DNA of 64,000 nt, from contig NZ_CP094527.1 of the NCBI RefSeq assembly GCF_022811725.1, positions 6,138,001 through 6,202,000 on the forward strand. Reading direction: 5' to 3'. A program made the position numbers and the translations under genes. Origin of the DNA: Mucilaginibacter sp. SMC90 (GTDB taxonomy: Bacteria; Bacteroidota; Bacteroidia; Sphingobacteriales; Sphingobacteriaceae). Position 1 is the stretch's first letter, and each line of letters opens with the position of its first letter. This document shows positions 16,810 through 27,538 of the stretch, one piece after another. The notes below the pieces were generated by a model. That model saw only the letters and a list, made by a program, of their open reading frames with translations. It did no database searches and was not told where the DNA came from.

Positions 16810-19800
16810 TTACTGTTTATTTACCTGCTCGAAATATGCTCTTACCTTAAATTTATAGTAATCGTTCAGTGTTGTCGGCGTCGTTTTTAACTGTTCTGTT
16901 TGTTTGGACTTTTCCTGTTCAAACGCCTGTAAAGCCTTTATAAAACCAGGTGGAATATCATTTTGCGGCGCCTTGCTTTCTCTTTTGGAATCCTGATCGC
17001 GTTGCTGATCAGCCTTTTCTGCTTCGAGCAAACGGGTCCTGATTTGCAATTGTCTTGAAAGGGTCGCTTCCGTTAAATTTTTATTAACGAGATCTGCTTC
17101 TGTTCTTTCCATATGTTTAGATAGCGAGGCCAGATCCCCCAACTGGTGATGGCCGTCTTTATTTTCTTCCCTGTTGAGCTGTTCAATGGCCTGCCTGATT
17201 TCCGCCTGCTGACGCGCCATCTTGGCAAACTGCTCACTCATTGGGCCTCCATCTCCGGGACCACCTGGTTGATTGCCATTCTGAGGTTTATTCCCGGCCT
17301 GACCTTGCTGCTGTGCTGTCTGCCGCATTTTATCCCGCATAGCTTGCATATTGGCATTCAGCTTTTCCTGCAATGCACTTAACTCTAAAATAGTTTTTCT
17401 TTTGCGTGCACCACCACCACTTGGTGCACCTCCGGCCTTGGGTGTTTGTTTCATAGCTTCCTGCATTTTTGTTAATGTTTCTGACAACATCAGTGCAAGA
17501 TTATTCATTGATGTCATCGCCAATACCTGATTTTTATTAGCATCCCATGTCCGCCTTTCCTCGAGAAATTTGACGGCTTGTTCTATATTTTGGTTTAGCA
17601 AAGCAGTTTCATTGATCACTGTCGATTCGATATCAGGCAAGCGGTTACCAAGAGCAGTCAAGCTATCCTGCGCCGTTTTCATGTTCGCCTGAATATCTCG
17701 CTGCTTTTGCGCCCACTTGGGATAAGATGGATCATCTTCCTTGATTTGCTTCAAATTAGCTATAATATTTTCCTGCGTGAACGAACTTTCTACTAGTTTC
17801 TTTATCAGGTTTCTTAAATCTTTGCCGTTGATAACAATATCCTGCAACTCTTCTTCCTGAAGCTTTTTTTGCATTTTCTGGGCAAGCTGTTGCATTTTAT
17901 TAGCCGCCTGTTGCTGTTCAGTGTTTGCTTCATTTTTTTTATTTTGCGCCAGATCGCTGGAACTTTTATTTAGTTGATCATCAATTTTTTGAAGGTCGGG
18001 TTTAGGGTTCTCGAAATTCGTGGCATTTTCTAACTGGTCATTTTTTTCCTTGACATCATCTAATGATTTTTTGACATCTGCAAAGTCCTTCTTTATCTCT
18101 GCCTGTTTTTGTTGCAGCGCTTTGGTGTCAGCACCGCTTTGCTTGGTTTGATCTGCCAACTGCTGTTGTTTATCAGCCAGTTTATTTAATTGATTAATAT
18201 TCTCCTTCACTTTGGTATGCACATCGAGCAGCTTCATCAGCTCCAAGGTGCGGTTGAGCTGTTGACTAAGTGCTTTATCATCCATCTGCATTTTGGAGAG
18301 TTCCTTAGACGCGGGATTTTCAAGTTTATTATCCATCATCTTTTGCAGCATTTTAAGCATTTCATCGGTTTTCGGATCCATCAGGTCTTTCATGAGCCTT
18401 TCCATCCGGTTTTGCTTTTCGGCCAGGTCTTTATCCTGCGGCATATTTTCCTGCCTGTTTTGGGCATTCTTCTGATTCTGCTGCTGTGCATCCTCAATCA
18501 TTTTTTTTAATTCCTGACGCTTGTCCAACAGGTCCTGTATCTGTTTTTTATCATCAAATGACAGATTGGCCTTATTCAAAAGCATCTCATTAAGTTTTTT
18601 AATGTCCTTGTCTATTTGTGCAGCCAGTTTAATTGCACTCTGCATCTTGTCTTTAACTGATTCAACATTGGCATTTAATTGCTGACTTATTTCTGTTTCA
18701 GAAGGGATGTTTAAAGTATGTTCCAGTGTCCGGGCGGTCTGATGTCCGGTTACGGCGTTATTGTCCGCAACTTGAAAATAGTAGCTGATCTGTTCTCCGG
18801 GGTTTATATGGAGTTCCTTAAGATTCCAAAAATAGAAAAAACCCATTTGATTATTGCCAAGTTCAGCTTTCACCGGCAATTCGAAGATACGTGCTTTCTG
18901 CGCATCTCGTCCCTTTATGGAATAATGGAATATCAACGATGAAAAACCGTAATCGTCCTGAGCCTTTCCGCTAAAATAAATTGCTTTCGAACTGACAGAA
19001 TCTTGTTTTTCATTCACCGAGATAGTTGGCGGTTGATCGGCTATTACATTGATATGATATCCGACGGAATCGCCGTTGACTGCTATGTTGCTCATAGTCC
19101 TGAGCAAATAAGAACCCGACCTGGTTATGCGCTCGGTCTTGAAAAAAGTATTATTATCACTTGTTAATTGCTCGGCATTCCCATTTAGGTTAAAGAGTAA
19201 CCGGCTTGCATTTTGCGTATGTACCTGCCATGTTACCGTGGTCCCTGCCGGTAACGTCAGATCCCCTGCATTACCTATATGCTCATTTTTCCTTTTCAGA
19301 TAAGACGGATAATTCAAGTGCGCTTCGAAATGTAGCAAAGAAGGTTTAGGATGAACGGTAACCTCGTATTCCTGTGATTTAAAATCGCTTCCAACCAATC
19401 TGAATTTCAAATTCTGTTGCAAATTGGGAAACAAATAGTTGAAACGGCCTATACCTTCCTTATCCATTTTGAATGTATTCTTAGCAGTTTCGACATAAAC
19501 ATCGTTCGGAAACCGGTTACCGGTCAATTTTACATGAAGCTTGAGATCATCGCCCTGAACTACAGTAAGTTGCTCATTAGTGACAATAAACTGAAAAGGT
19601 GACTTCACTGCGAAATATTGATTATGCTTAATTATCTTCTCTGCATTTTCCCTTAGCATTGCCGGGGCGGCAATCGCCAGGATAAGGATAACACCCAAAG
19701 GCAACACAACCCATTTCACATGTTTCACGTTTTCTTTGATGCGCACAGCCGATGGAAAAGTAACCGGTTTGATGCTGATAATGCGTTGGTCAATACTAGC

Positions 19801-20196
19801 TTCGATAAGGCGTCGCTGGTCAGGATGCTCGTCCGCAAGGCGTTTCAATTGCAACGTATTCAGGAGTTTGTCTTCAACATGGTTGAAATGTTCACCAATG
19901 ATCCTGGCGGCCTCCTCATGGCTGATAATTCGTCCCAATTTTAAATAAGACAAAAGCGGTGGCAGCACTAACCAGCCAAACAAGCCGGTATTGACTAACA
20001 AATAGCCATAGAAGAGGATGCCCCGCACAGTGGAGTTGAAATTACCCAGATATTCACTAAACAAAACGAGCACAAAGCCGCAAAATATCACCGCGCCAAC
20101 AAGCAACGTTCCTCTTAATACTTTATTCAAATAGTATTTCCGTATGAATACCTCTATCTTATCTATTAGTATCTCGTAATTTGTTAATGCTTCCAT
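16810..20196 (-). CDS. DUF4175-family membrane protein with long coiled coil
   Basis: 1128 residues. Two transmembrane segments lie near 25-48 and 55-80, and a third near 155-180. An extracytoplasmic beta-rich part follows (about 190-490), then a very long Gln/Lys/Asp-rich coiled-coil stretch (about 500-1070) with Gly/Pro/Gln-rich breaks around 930-1000. This matches the DUF4175 family found with MoxR/DUF58/VWA genes in Bacteroidota. The biochemical role is unknown; as part of this cluster it may be an envelope-spanning scaffold. It follows the AsnB-like gene after 40 bases. No terminator was recognised downstream. Confidence 0.8.
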   Translation of the reverse strand: MEALTNYEILIDKIEVFIRKYYLNKVLRGTLLVGAVIFCGFVLVLFSEYLGNFNSTVRGILFYGYLLVNTGLFGWLVLPPLLSYLKLGRIISHEEAARIIGEHFNHVEDKLLNTLQLKRLADEHPDQRRLIEASIDQRIISIKPVTFPSAVRIKENVKHVKWVVLPLGVILILAIAAPAMLRENAEKIIKHNQYFAVKSPFQFIVTNEQLTVVQGDDLKLHVKLTGNRFPNDVYVETAKNTFKMDKEGIGRFNYLFPNLQQNLKFRLVGSDFKSQEYEVTVHPKPSLLHFEAHLNYPSYLKRKNEHIGNAGDLTLPAGTTVTWQVHTQNASRLLFNLNGNAEQLTSDNNTFFKTERITRSGSYLLRTMSNIAVNGDSVGYHINVIADQPPTISVNEKQDSVSSKAIYFSGKAQDDYGFSSLIFHYSIKGRDAQKARIFELPVKAELGNNQMGFFYFWNLKELHINPGEQISYYFQVADNNAVTGHQTARTLEHTLNIPSETEISQQLNANVESVKDKMQSAIKLAAQIDKDIKKLNEMLLNKANLSFDDKKQIQDLLDKRQELKKMIEDAQQQNQKNAQNRQENMPQDKDLAEKQNRMERLMKDLMDPKTDEMLKMLQKMMDNKLENPASKELSKMQMDDKALSQQLNRTLELMKLLDVHTKVKENINQLNKLADKQQQLADQTKQSGADTKALQQKQAEIKKDFADVKKSLDDVKEKNDQLENATNFENPKPDLQKIDDQLNKSSSDLAQNKKNEANTEQQQAANKMQQLAQKMQKKLQEEELQDIVINGKDLRNLIKKLVESSFTQENIIANLKQIKEDDPSYPKWAQKQRDIQANMKTAQDSLTALGNRLPDIESTVINETALLNQNIEQAVKFLEERRTWDANKNQVLAMTSMNNLALMLSETLTKMQEAMKQTPKAGGAPSGGGARKRKTILELSALQEKLNANMQAMRDKMRQTAQQQGQAGNKPQNGNQPGGPGDGGPMSEQFAKMARQQAEIRQAIEQLNREENKDGHHQLGDLASLSKHMERTEADLVNKNLTEATLSRQLQIRTRLLEAEKADQQRDQDSKRESKAPQNDIPPGFIKALQAFEQEKSKQTEQLKTTPTTLNDYYKFKVRAYFEQVNKQ

Positions 20197-20236
20197 GTTT
20201 GTATCGCCACGATTTATTTAATTAGTGTTTTTGGGA

Positions 20237-21487
20237 TCAAGTCTTTTGCTTTTTCTTTTTTGCAGCAGGAAAAAGGATATTGTTCAGGATAAGCCGGTAA
20301 CCAGGCGAATTAGGATGTAATGACAAATCCGTTGGAGGATCTCCGGGGTGACGTTGGTAATCTTCAGGATCGTGGCCGGCATAAAATGTCCATTGTCCCT
20401 TTCCGAGCTCTCCATGCAGGTATCTAGCCTCATTGAGCTTTTTAGTTTCACCCATGATTGTCACGCCTTGTTTGATTTTGCTCTCGTCAAAGGCCGTCGC
20501 CAGGCCATTAAACGCTTTAATCACATTATCGTGATTTTGTGTCAGCATACTGGCTACCACATCCCATTTCGCTGAAAAGTCAAACAGGGTAAAAAAATCA
20601 TCCTCTTGCTTAACACGGCGTATAGCGCCCAGATCAATATTGCTGAACTGTTTAGTATTGGGATTGGTAACAACCGAAAAATTCTGAAAAGCAAGGGTAC
20701 CGGTAAAGTCCAATTTGGATTGCGCATTCGGATCCGGCGGGTCACCGTCATATATCACATCACAGATATCTGTGTTCGCAGCTGCCAGTGCGATATCAAA
20801 ACTATCGGTACCGGAACACATTGCAAATAAAAACCCCCCATTGGTGCAAAAGTTCCGGATAGTCAATGCAACGGCAAGTTTCATCTTTGAAACCTTAGTA
20901 AACCCTAATTTACGGGCACGGGTTTCCTCCTTGATTTGGTTATCAACATACCATTTCTCCTTACTGTTTTCCTTCCCATATTGCCCGGTAAAATCCTCAT
21001 GGTGCATGTGCAACCAGTCGTATTTGCTCAGGTCACCTTTTAAAACTTCCTCATCATAAACATAGTCGAAAGGTATCTCGGCATAGTTCAATACCAAAAC
21101 AACTGCATCTTCGACCGGCCCTTTATCCTTAGGAGAGTAAACTGCTATTTTTGGCAATTTTTCAAGTTTTACTACGTCCATATTAACCGAAGGGTCGCTA
21201 ATCTGCTTGAGAATCTCATTTACCTTTGCGTCAGCCAAAACCTCATAACTTATGCCGCGTATCTTACATTCATCCTCAGCCGCTTTACTATACGAGGTCA
21301 TAAAACTTCCACCGCGATAGTTAAGCAGCCAGTCCACCTCCCCCTTGTTCTTTAATACCCAATATGCGAGCCCATAGGATTTAAGGTGATCTTTTTGTGT
21401 ATTATCCATGGCAATCAGGATAGATGAGGATCTCGCCAAAAAAGGCAGCAATAGATAAACAACAGAGAAAAAAAGTATCTTTTTCAT
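20237..21487 (-). CDS. Exported protein of the Bacteroidota family usually labelled 'asparagine synthetase B'
   Basis: 416 residues with a signal peptide (about 1-20). The body has a glutamine-amidotransferase-like flavour: parallel-strand segments such as IAVYSPKDKG and DWLHMHHEDFTGQYG, then GGFLFAMCSGTDSFDIALAA, and a late FYAGHDPEDYQRHPGDPP and SPGYRLILNNILFP. As far as I recall, such proteins are annotated as asparagine synthetase B in databases, but the features of that enzyme (N-terminal Cys nucleophile, SGGxDS PP-loop) are absent and the protein is exported, so the name is misleading. It lies between GH2 and DUF4175 genes. The fold resembles that of DUF4159 encoded in the divergent half, and a structural role in the MoxR cluster is the best guess. 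Confidence 0.6.
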   Translation of the reverse strand: MKKILFFSVVYLLLPFLARSSSILIAMDNTQKDHLKSYGLAYWVLKNKGEVDWLLNYRGGSFMTSYSKAAEDECKIRGISYEVLADAKVNEILKQISDPSVNMDVVKLEKLPKIAVYSPKDKGPVEDAVVLVLNYAEIPFDYVYDEEVLKGDLSKYDWLHMHHEDFTGQYGKENSKEKWYVDNQIKEETRARKLGFTKVSKMKLAVALTIRNFCTNGGFLFAMCSGTDSFDIALAAANTDICDVIYDGDPPDPNAQSKLDFTGTLAFQNFSVVTNPNTKQFSNIDLGAIRRVKQEDDFFTLFDFSAKWDVVASMLTQNHDNVIKAFNGLATAFDESKIKQGVTIMGETKKLNEARYLHGELGKGQWTFYAGHDPEDYQRHPGDPPTDLSLHPNSPGYRLILNNILFPAAKKKKQKT

Positions 21488-21625
21488 TTTAATAGTATTA
21501 CGTCATAAATTCTTCTGGTGGCCATACCGACGGCCGCCGTAAACGTTGTTTCTATTGTACCCGGGCACTTTGTATCAAATAGTTCAGGTTTCTGTTTAAA
21601 ATGCACCATAGCAATTTCCCAAGCC

Positions 21626-24022
21626 TTACTTAATGAAATCGATGATAACAATAGCTTTTGATTTAAGTCCCGGAGACTTCACAGTTACCTTAACCGGGCC
21701 GGAATTTCCCTTGTACTTAATGTAAGCCAGGAGCTTTCCATTCAATACTTTTTTACTATGTGAGCGGTAATCATCCATGCTATCCAGTGCGCCGCTTTCC
21801 AAACCAAGTAATTTTGCGGGGCCACTTACATTAACAGTGATTTCATTATCTGAGTTGGGCACCGTAAGACCATTTTTATCGACAACGTTTATAGTAATTT
21901 GTTTCACTATAGCCTTTTGATCCGTTACGGGAACCTGATCAGCTTCTACCGTAATTGCATAAGCAGCCTTGGTAGTTTTTAACATATGAGTTATCGTTTT
22001 GCCGTCTTTGGTATAGCCCTTAACCATTAACTCGCCTGGCTGGTAGTCAACATCCCATCGAATTACCCGATTTTCAAAATCTGCCAGTCGCTTTTTACCT
22101 AATGACACGCCGTTCAAGAACAGTTCTGCCTCGGGACAATTTGTATAACAATACACGCGCTTCCGGTCACCAACGGTATAATTCCAGCTGGATTGCCCCT
22201 GTTTTGGGTACGGGTCCTGATTTCTGGCATCGGGAACGTCCGCCGTGCCAATATTGATCATAGGCTCGTCCAGCCATAAGCTTTGTCTGAAATAATACTC
22301 CGCTTTCGGGAACCCAGCCATATTTAACAGGCCGGTTCCGCTGGAACGGTCGGGCCATTTGTGAGCTTCACCCAGAAAATCGATTCCTGTCCATACGAAC
22401 AGCCCGGATATGAATTTATTATTTTCAACAGCGGTCCAGGCATATAGCTGTTTACTGTTCTCGCTTCCAAAAATGATCCTCCTGGGATATAATTCATGGT
22501 CTTTTTGGTAACGGTTCTCCTGATAATTATAGCCCACTATATCCAGGTTTGAGGGATATGTCGTCTTATTCGATTGTTCCACGCCTGCAAGCGCAGCGGT
22601 AACTACCCGGCTTGAATCAAATTTTTTTACCGTGTTAACCAGAAGTCTCGATACTTCTCCTAACCGGGCCACGGATGGATGCAGTGAATTTGCCCTGGTC
22701 GAATCCACATAAGGGTCACCGGGATAATCAATCTCGTTTCCAATGCTCCACATAATAATGCTGGGATGGTTGCGGTCACGAAGCACCATATCACCCATGT
22801 CCCGCAATCCCCAATCTTTAAAATACTCGTGATAGCCGTCTTTACCCGGCTTACCCTGGTTCCAGCCTTTAATCCATATATTTTTGGCACCTTCCCATTC
22901 ATCAAAGCTTTCATCCATTACTAAAATCCCAAGCTCATCGCATAGATCATAGAAGTAATCAGCATGCGGATTGTGAGACATTCGAACAGCATTGACCCCG
23001 GCACTTTTTAATATCTTTAAGCGGCGATACCAAACTTCTTTCGGCACGGCTACACCTAATACTCCAGCGTCATCATGTATGCAGACACCTTTAATTTTCA
23101 TGTTTTTTCCATTCAGGAAGAATCCTTCATTCGCATCAAAATGGATATCACGGATACCCACCCGATCCCGCCATTCATCGACCACCTTGCCTCCGGTTGT
23201 AACAGTAACTATCAATTGATATAAATCCGGCCTTTCCAATGACCATAGTCTGGGTGTTTTAATATTAAATTCAAGGTTCGTGGCCAAAGTGTCCCCTTGA
23301 TGTATTTTCAGGATTTTATTACTGGTACCAACTATCCCTCCCCTTGAATCAATCAGACTACATTTTACGGTAAGATCAGCAGGCATTTCAGAATTGTTTA
23401 CCAGGGATACATTAACTTTAGCATCAGCGTTACTGGCATTGGCTATGGGCGTAGTGAATGCGACGCCCCATAAACCAATATGGATCCGGTTGGCAGTGAT
23501 CAAATAGACATTGCGATAAATTCCGGATCCGGTATACCAGCGGGAATCTGCAAATTCTGAATGATCAACCCTTACCAGCAATTCGTTGTCCGCATTGGGC
23601 TTTAAGTATCTGGTCAGCTCATATTGAAAGGATACAAATCCGCTCGGCCGCTTTCCTAATTTATGACCGTTTATCCAAACTTCACTGTTATTATATACGC
23701 CATCAAAATAGATAAACGTTTGTTTATCGCCATTGAGAGTTGGCCTGAATTTCTTGCGATACCAGCCTATGCCGGCTGGAGCAAATGCAGTCCCACTGGC
23801 CCATTCCTGGCTAAACGGACCTTCGTTGCTCCAGTCATGGGGCAATTCTACAGCACGCCATTCTGTGCTGGTAAATTCTCTTTTGCTGGTATCCAGATCG
23901 CCCCTATGGAATTTCCAATCGCGGTTGAACAATTCAGAATTATGCCCGTTTTGCGCATAGGTTACGCAATGACATAAAATCAGAAATAGGACAATGACAG
24001 ATTGACGTATAACTTTTTTCAT
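21626..24022 (-). CDS. GH2 family beta-glycosidase (beta-galactosidase-like), secreted
   Basis: 798 residues. Signal peptide 1-23 (ending VTYAQN), then the GH2 sugar-binding domain (FNRDWKFHRGD, ELPHDWS, IGWYRKKF, GVYNNSEVWINGHKLG), an immunoglobulin-like domain, and the TIM barrel. In the barrel, Glu430 in WSIGNEID is the acid/base and Glu521 in FGSENSKQ the likely nucleophile. A DUF4982-like and a C-terminal beta domain follow. These retaining enzymes cleave beta-galactosides or related beta-linked sugars in the periplasm or at the surface. The gene sits inside the MoxR/Bat-like cluster, to which it has no obvious functional relation, so it was probably inserted there or the cluster was rearranged. 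Confidence 0.9.
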   Translation of the reverse strand: MKKVIRQSVIVLFLILCHCVTYAQNGHNSELFNRDWKFHRGDLDTSKREFTSTEWRAVELPHDWSNEGPFSQEWASGTAFAPAGIGWYRKKFRPTLNGDKQTFIYFDGVYNNSEVWINGHKLGKRPSGFVSFQYELTRYLKPNADNELLVRVDHSEFADSRWYTGSGIYRNVYLITANRIHIGLWGVAFTTPIANASNADAKVNVSLVNNSEMPADLTVKCSLIDSRGGIVGTSNKILKIHQGDTLATNLEFNIKTPRLWSLERPDLYQLIVTVTTGGKVVDEWRDRVGIRDIHFDANEGFFLNGKNMKIKGVCIHDDAGVLGVAVPKEVWYRRLKILKSAGVNAVRMSHNPHADYFYDLCDELGILVMDESFDEWEGAKNIWIKGWNQGKPGKDGYHEYFKDWGLRDMGDMVLRDRNHPSIIMWSIGNEIDYPGDPYVDSTRANSLHPSVARLGEVSRLLVNTVKKFDSSRVVTAALAGVEQSNKTTYPSNLDIVGYNYQENRYQKDHELYPRRIIFGSENSKQLYAWTAVENNKFISGLFVWTGIDFLGEAHKWPDRSSGTGLLNMAGFPKAEYYFRQSLWLDEPMINIGTADVPDARNQDPYPKQGQSSWNYTVGDRKRVYCYTNCPEAELFLNGVSLGKKRLADFENRVIRWDVDYQPGELMVKGYTKDGKTITHMLKTTKAAYAITVEADQVPVTDQKAIVKQITINVVDKNGLTVPNSDNEITVNVSGPAKLLGLESGALDSMDDYRSHSKKVLNGKLLAYIKYKGNSGPVKVTVKSPGLKSKAIVIIDFIK

Positions 24023-24270
24023 TATAGTGGAATGAGTTATTGAGTTAGTTTAATGATTTTGGATACAATACTTTTAATGAACACATTCGTAATACTCTTA
24101 TGCCGAATACTGCATAACCAGTATATTGAATGGCGGGAATGGTCACGACAAATAACACGATGAATAAGCACATTCAGGAGGGGCAAATTCATCAAAAATG
24201 GGTCACTCTTCATTAATCGGTAAATAATGACTAAATAAGTCCGTCCAGGTATATCGAAAAACAAAGGACA

Positions 24271-26382
24271 TCACACCTCACCTTCATGCTTGCGTAAATA
24301 CCATTCAGCGCTAAGCAAAATCAATATCAAGGCAAATACCAACTTATCATCGATAAGGTCACGGTAGGTCTCATCATCGTAGACAATTGTTTTAATGCCC
24401 TCATTCTTACGGATCAGCTCCGCTAGTTGATTAACCTGCGATGGCAGGAGCATTTGGCCACCGCTTTCTTTAGCTAATGTGTAAAGCAGCTTGTGATCCG
24501 CGGCGCTTTGACGAGTCTCGGCGTTAACTGATTTTACAACAAGCTCTCCCTCTGCGGTAAAACTTTTATCGCCAAGTTTGGCACCTGCGTGATAAGAATA
24601 TTCGTCAGGAGGGAGCGTCCCGGCATTCAATTGGTAGCTGTTGCCGTTGCGGGTGAAAATAAAACTGAATGTCTTGCCGGATTTGCCCTTCAAATCTATC
24701 TTGACATCTGGTATATTGATGAGTTCCAGCGCATCATTGTAGAGTTCTGCGTTAAGTAATACATCGTCACTTTCGTCAAAGGCATTTTTCGCCGGATAAA
24801 CCCTAAAGCGGCTTCGGTCGCCTTTGGCGGTCAAATATTGTACAGATTGGCTCAACAGCTCTTCAATAGCACGATGATTACCATTTGTTGAAAACTCAGC
24901 CAAACGCCATTTCCAAATCCCTTCAGCGCTCAATACTGCTATACGGATACCCGCATCCTCTCCGAAAGCTAACAATGGGTAGGATGTTTCAACTCTGCCT
25001 ATTCGCTGTTTCAATAAAACGAAAGGTGTTGATGGCATGCTGTAATTTCCAAAAGGCGCTAGCAATGGTGGCAATACATCGAATTCCCGACGCGTCGAGT
25101 CGGATAAGGTAAAGGCCGAGAAATCAGTCTTGGGAGAGGTAAAAACCTCCTGCATATCCTGTCGCGTACCACTTATCTGCAATATCCTTTGCAAGCGATT
25201 AAGTTGCGGTATATCTGATTGCGCCCCAACAATATACCAAAGCGGCACTTTTAATTTAGTCAGCTGGTTTTGCAGCGGAGGCGGCAAGACAGAGCCTGAT
25301 GCAGGTAACTGATACAAAATGACCAGGCTGTAAATGCTCAGTTTGGCAACGTCTGCATCGGTAACTAAAGCCGTTTTCACTTCATAATTTCTGTTACTTT
25401 CCAACGACAACTTTATAGCACTGATGTCTGGATGTGGCCCGTTGTATAATAAGAGGATTTTTTGCTTGCTATCCAAAACCTCCACGTAAAAAGTTTCGAT
25501 GTTATTTTCAGTAGATATTTCATTGGGTACGGGCTGCAGGCTGATTGTAAATTTGTGAATACCTTTTTTATCGGCATGCAACTTTAGGGGTATGACTTTA
25601 CGAAAGTCAGTTGAGGGAACGATAATATTTTGACTTACCACCGTGCTTCCATCCTCACTAACTTTTAAGCGAATGCCATCACCCTTGCTTTGGTAAGCTT
25701 CGGTTAAAACTTCAACTTCAAAATCATTGCCTAAAAAAGCGGTTTTGTTATAGTTAACGTTACCTATCAGTATATCGCGTCTCGGTGCAGTATCGCCCAG
25801 AGCTATAGTATAAATGCTGGTTTTTAGATCACGCGCCGCATATTGCGGGCTGCTACCTTTATTATACAATCCATCAGTAGCTAAAACCAAGGCGCCCACG
25901 TTTTGGTTGGAAAAGCGCTCCGTGAATCCCTTAAAAGCCGCTGAAATATCGGTTTGTCTGCCATCAAACTTGACAGATAAGCTGTCCTTTAACTCCCTGG
26001 AGAAATTGAACTCGCGTACATCATAATCACTTCCCAGGTCTTTTTTGAGTTCGCCAAGTTGATTGACAAATTTTTCAGGATTAAAATCTTTAGATTTAAA
26101 TAATGAAACTGATGATGAATTATCCTGCGCTATAATTATCAATGGTTTTTGCGGGTCCCTGGTTATCGTTTTAAGTAAGGGGGATAACAGCAATAGCGAA
26201 ATAACGGTCACCGCAATAACCCTGAAAGCGCTTAACAGGTACTTAATGAGGGAATTCAAATGATTTTGCCGGCGATAAAAAAACCAGGCATAAAAGAGGC
26301 CCAAAGCCACGCAGGCCAGTAACCACCATGCAGAAACAGTACCCCAGGTTATCGAAAACAAAAATACCATACTTGAAAGCAT
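24271..26382 (-). CDS. Membrane protein with von Willebrand factor A-like domain
   Basis: 703 residues. Two N-terminal transmembrane helices (about 17-36 and 47-70) precede a VWA-like domain with the metal-site motif DNSSS (Asp87, Ser89, Ser91) and LVLATDGLYNKG. Beta-rich segments follow, with a GATase-like piece (LLYNGPHPDISAIKLSLESN), and one C-terminal helix (LVFALILILLSAEWYL) ends in a short cytoplasmic tail. It resembles the membrane VWA proteins of MoxR clusters, where the MoxR ATPase is thought to act on VWA partners. It follows the moxR-like gene by 193 bases on the same strand. The substrate or complex formed is not known. Confidence 0.8.
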   Translation of the reverse strand: MLSSMVFLFSITWGTVSAWWLLACVALGLFYAWFFYRRQNHLNSLIKYLLSAFRVIAVTVISLLLLSPLLKTITRDPQKPLIIIAQDNSSSVSLFKSKDFNPEKFVNQLGELKKDLGSDYDVREFNFSRELKDSLSVKFDGRQTDISAAFKGFTERFSNQNVGALVLATDGLYNKGSSPQYAARDLKTSIYTIALGDTAPRRDILIGNVNYNKTAFLGNDFEVEVLTEAYQSKGDGIRLKVSEDGSTVVSQNIIVPSTDFRKVIPLKLHADKKGIHKFTISLQPVPNEISTENNIETFYVEVLDSKQKILLLYNGPHPDISAIKLSLESNRNYEVKTALVTDADVAKLSIYSLVILYQLPASGSVLPPPLQNQLTKLKVPLWYIVGAQSDIPQLNRLQRILQISGTRQDMQEVFTSPKTDFSAFTLSDSTRREFDVLPPLLAPFGNYSMPSTPFVLLKQRIGRVETSYPLLAFGEDAGIRIAVLSAEGIWKWRLAEFSTNGNHRAIEELLSQSVQYLTAKGDRSRFRVYPAKNAFDESDDVLLNAELYNDALELINIPDVKIDLKGKSGKTFSFIFTRNGNSYQLNAGTLPPDEYSYHAGAKLGDKSFTAEGELVVKSVNAETRQSAADHKLLYTLAKESGGQMLLPSQVNQLAELIRKNEGIKTIVYDDETYRDLIDDKLVFALILILLSAEWYLRKHEGEV

Positions 26383-26575
26383 TATGCTGTTTTATATTAA
26401 TTATAAAATAGGACGCAACGACGGATCGCTGCTTTTAGGTTATCCATTAGTGACAAAAAGTCCTCGGCGACCTCATAGGCAACCGTACCATAGTTAATTC
26501 ACTTGCGCCGCCGCCGGGTAATAACCGAATCAAACTGATAACAGTTAACTATCTAACTATTAATTACGAGGCTGT

Positions 26576-27538
26576 TTAAAACAGTTTCTCAATTAATTGT
26601 TCGGCGCTAACGCCTTCAGCCTCTGCATGATAGCTACGCACGATGCGATGACGTAAAATAGCCTTCGCAACAGCCTGCACATCCTCAACATCCGGCGAGT
26701 ACTTACCTGATAACACTGCGTGACATTTGGCCCCCAAAACCAAAAACTGCGACGCGCGCGGCCCGGCTCCCCAGCTCAATAAGCGGTTTACATCTGCGGT
26801 GGCCTGCGGAGTATTGGGGCGTGTTTTGGAAGCCATTTTTACAGCGTATTCCAACACATTATCAGCAATGGGAATATTACGTACCAATTGCTGGAAATAC
26901 ATGATCTGTTCACCATTAAGCACCTTATTGACCACCGGCCTAAAAGAACCCGTCGTGTTCTTAATAACCTGTATTTCTTCTTGCAAAGACGGATAGTCCA
27001 AGGATACATTGAACATAAAGCGGTCCAATTGCGCTTCAGGCAATGGGTATGTACCTTCCTGTTCGATGGGATTTTGCGTTGCCAAGACAAAAAATGGTTT
27101 TGGCAACTGGTGAGTAACACCGGCTGCAGTAACTGATTTCTCCTGCATGGCCTCCAGTAAGGCGGCCTGAGTTTTAGGCGGTGTTCGGTTGATCTCATCA
27201 GCCAAAATAATGTTTGAAAATATTGGTCCCTTGATGAATTTAAAATTTCTGTCTTCACCCAGTATTTCTGAGCCAATAATATCGGACGGCATCAAATCCG
27301 GGGTAAATTGTATGCGGTTGAAATCAAGAGCCAATACACGTGCTACCGTTTGCACTAATAGGGTCTTGGCAAGACCAGGCACGCCAACCAACAGACAATG
27401 TCCCCCACTAAAAATAGCTACTAAGACAGATTTTATCACTTCGTCCTGCCCAATTATTACCTTACCTATTTCAGTACGTATTTCCTGGTATGCTGCTTTT
27501 AAAGCGTCAGCTGCTTCAACGTCAGATTTGTATTGCAT
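26576..27538 (-). CDS. MoxR-family AAA+ ATPase
   Basis: 320 residues. Walker A is GVPGLAKT (52-59), the MoxR variant; Walker B is ILADEINR (111-118), and sensor residues follow in ATQNPIEQEGTYPLPEAQLDRF. The protein is cytoplasmic and probably forms a hexameric ring that remodels or inserts partner proteins, usually the DUF58 and VWA proteins encoded nearby. Here the BatA-like and VWA genes flank it on the same strand, while DUF58 lies in the divergent half. The lid domain ends with EDVQAVAKAILRHRIVRSY, as is usual. Confidence 0.93.
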   Translation of the reverse strand: MQYKSDVEAADALKAAYQEIRTEIGKVIIGQDEVIKSVLVAIFSGGHCLLVGVPGLAKTLLVQTVARVLALDFNRIQFTPDLMPSDIIGSEILGEDRNFKFIKGPIFSNIILADEINRTPPKTQAALLEAMQEKSVTAAGVTHQLPKPFFVLATQNPIEQEGTYPLPEAQLDRFMFNVSLDYPSLQEEIQVIKNTTGSFRPVVNKVLNGEQIMYFQQLVRNIPIADNVLEYAVKMASKTRPNTPQATADVNRLLSWGAGPRASQFLVLGAKCHAVLSGKYSPDVEDVQAVAKAILRHRIVRSYHAEAEGVSAEQLIEKLF

